Source of the DNA: Phylloscopus collybita
Lineage: Eukaryota; Chordata; Aves; Passeriformes; Phylloscopidae
DNA length: 64,000 bases
Reading direction: 5' to 3'
Assembly (NCBI GenBank): GCA_027886175.1
Contig: JAJNNQ010000029.1
Span: 5,202,501 to 5,266,500, forward strand
Made by a program: the position numbers and the translations under genes. Under the pieces are notes generated by a model. The model had not been told where the DNA came from. It saw only the letters and a list, made by a program, of their open reading frames with translations, and did no database searches. This document shows, piece after piece, positions 61,879-64,000 of this stretch; the stretch's first letter is position 1, and each line of letters starts with the position of its first letter.

Positions 61879-64000
61879 ATTTCTTAAGGTAACATTTTTA
61901 TATTTTTCTTTTTTTCTGCCAGGATAAAGTTTCTGACATTGTCAGGATTCTCTCAGACACCAGTGAGTTGCATGAATCTAGAAACTCTGTCAGTTTCTCA
62001 ATTTGGTTAGAAGAATATGGTGCTGTGCTCTCTGAGCTTGCAAGTGTTTTTACTTGGATGTTTTATGTTATGCCCTCTTGAACCTCCATAAATAAGACTC
62101 TAGAAGGCCATTTACTTCATTTGAGATATTTTAACAGAATATTGAACAAAGCATTATCTCCTCAAAGAGAACTGCTACATAATATATTTATGGATTTAAA
62201 AACTGATACATGCTCTGATTGTATGGATTTATGTGCTTGAGAAAGAAAGACCTAATGGATGTAATTTATAGTAAGTATGTGAGATTGATACCCTTGTTTA
62301 TTGATGGCAATAATCTATTAATATTTGAAACACAGTTCTATTCCTATTATTTATGCATACTTTAGAACATTTTTTTTTCTGTGATGGTTTATCAGTAACC
62401 TCTCCACATTTCTACTAATTACATTTTTACAATAATATATTTTAAGGCTATACTGTGTTTGTCTCCCACTTTGAAATTCATGGGCAACCAAAAATTCAGA
62501 ACTTTAATACAGTGTTTTGATTTTTCTTAAGAGAGCAGAGCAGGTGTTGGTATGAAAAACTTCCAATCCAAAAAAAGGAAATAAATATGAAGCAAGGAAT
62601 CAAAGGATTTTAAAGTCATGTCAGACTCTTCATGGGGGGTGGGGGGGAAAAGAGTACAGTATACACTCTAGCTGCAAATATGTCTTTGATACCTGCAAAT
62701 ATATCTTGATATGTCAAGATACCTGCACCATTTTTTTCATCTTGTTCAGCTCAAAGTGCATAACACTAGCATAAAATCAGAACTCCTTGCTGGGGTATCT
62801 GCTTAAGCAGGATTTATAGCTAGAATCTGGGGTGAATGCATCCATTTCCATTCAGATATGAAAATGAGGCTAGGAAAGGTATATTAACTCTCCTGTTTGA
62901 CCTGAAATTTTATAAGACATTTTCTGTTGTTTCTAAACTTGACCAGGATTATCTAACTGCCACAAAAGCATACAAGAAAGTCCTGTCCAGTTGAATGTTG
63001 CAAGGAAATTTCTTACACACAGACTCTGACCACTTTGCTCACTGCTCTCTCAAAATGTAGCCAAAAGAGGCCATATCATTTTTGTAATAACCCAGCAAAT
63101 AAAGCAGTCATATAGGCAGCAGAGAATCAGTTTGTAAACCTCCTCTGATGGGATTCAAGCCATGAAAACACCCAACCAACCCTGTTATACAGCATTAGAA
63201 AAGATACAGAGAAAACTAGGAATATGAACTGGCATTCCTTTCTCCTACCAGCCTGAACAGTAAGCTACCTCTTTATGGTTCGAGGAATTTTATACTTTCT
63301 ATCCAATCATGATATGTGCACAGGAGAAAAGAACTTGTTGGAGACAAGCAAAAAGTTGAGGAGCACAGATTGAATACCCATACTAGCAAACCTGTCTACA
63401 TGGAGGAGTGCTTTAATATCAAGCACTGAGGATGGTCTAACATACTAAGATAGCCCCAACCAGCTCCTTAGCCCTTCTTCAAAGGGATACAATTTCACCA
63501 CATTCCTGCTATCAGGTATTTCTTATTGACTTGTTCAGGTTACAGATTTTCTGGAGCACTGCTCTGAAATACAGTCGCCTTACATACTATAAATTGAGAG
63601 AAGAGCCTATAGGTCTAGAGTTTGTATTCCGATCCTGCACCATGCCTTTGACATCTAGATGTTCATATTCGTTTGAATTCTGAATTTTAAATGGCATCAG
63701 GTCAGCTCTTCATAGTACTCTCATAAAATATGCCAAAAGGCACTAAACAGTCCATCCTTCAAGAAAAATCTGATGTTCTTGTAACTCCAATTACAGTAGT
63801 TACCACCTTATTTCATACTGATTCAGTGTTTAGCTCACTTACAATTTGTCTTTAATAAGGTGATAGGTCTTTTGATTAAAGACAAAAACTTGCTTTTCAC
63901 AGATGTGCTACTTAAAGATTTCTCTTTTTCTGCACCCCAGGTGCTAGCAACTACTTTCTTGCTGCAGGTTGCCACCCTTGCAGCACAGTGTGTGGATGAT
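61879..64000. other. Unique DNA to the window end, no gene recognised
   Basis: AT-rich sequence. Small items are a G-rich GGGGGGTGGGGGGG run (about 62634-62647) and short overlapping repeats of a CTGCAAATAT unit with a TATCTTGA/TCAAGATA mini-hairpin (62690-62735). The last 70 bases are GC-richer, but the window ends before anything can be identified. Confidence 0.5.

Noticed and set aside
61525..61887. 120-codon + strand frame with a C-rich middle
   Set aside because: Antisense of the CR1 endonuclease pseudogene running into the A/C-rich tract.

Overview
This is vertebrate nuclear DNA, almost certainly from a bird and probably from a passerine or a near relative. The main evidence is the repeat content. 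There are nine segments of CR1 LINE (chicken-repeat-1), several ending in the diagnostic ATTCTRTG-type 3' tail. There are also about ten LTRs of the ERVL, ERVK and ERV1 kinds common in bird genomes. The background is AT-rich, stops are dense in all six frames, and nothing resembles bacterial operon structure. I found no host protein-coding exon, tRNA, rRNA or other RNA gene that I can support. The window reads as an intergenic or intronic stretch.

Layout. 1-9.0 kb: mostly unique AT-rich DNA with G/T- and A/C-rich low-complexity tracts, a pure (GAAA)n array (7273-7390) and an unexplained 183-codon ORF (6142-6693). 9.0-10.6 kb: an old LTR holding a younger LTR. 10.6-13.9 kb: unique. 13.9-15.8 kb: two CR1 copies head to tail, the first split by an ERVK-like LTR with a perfect 6-bp target-site duplication (TSD). 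15.8-23.5 kb: the longest stretch with no repeat I recognise. 23.5-25.2 kb: a CR1 inside an older CR1. 25.2-33.7 kb: mostly unique, with a short CR1 (27.8 kb), a 65-bp poly(A) tract (31.0 kb) and two hairpins. 33.7-35.4 kb: a cluster of G/T-only and A/C-only tracts. 37.1-38.1 kb: hexamer and pentamer microsatellites and an ERVL-type LTR. 39.7-40.4 kb: an unassigned GC-richer block with a 150-codon ORF. 41.1-42.2 kb: a CR1 split by an LTR. 44.9-46.8 kb: a collapsed provirus with a CpG-rich LTR. 49.3-50.2 kb: another CR1 split by an LTR. 51.0-51.7 kb: an intact solo LTR with perfect terminal inverted repeats and TSD. 53.1-53.6 kb: an ERVL-type LTR. 56.2-56.9 kb: an unassigned pair of about 85-bp inverted repeats. 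57.2-58.3 kb: a rearranged CR1. 59.2-61.9 kb: a CR1 endonuclease/reverse-transcriptase pseudogene, an LTR, a CR1 3' end and an A/C-rich array. The last 2 kb is unremarkable.

No set of genes works together here. What the window records is the order of insertions: LTRs landed in CR1 copies (13.9, 41.6, 49.5 kb and probably 59.6 kb), an LTR in an LTR (9.8 kb) and a CR1 in a CR1 (24.3 kb). I see no convincing new biological system. The signals least explained by known families are the inverted-repeat pair at 56.2-56.9 kb, two compact hairpins (32.76 and 43.88 kb), the GC-richer ORF block at 39.7-40.4 kb and a 175-bp insert at 57.67 kb. Repeat names come from recognising sequence by eye, not from a database search, so subfamily calls are approximate.
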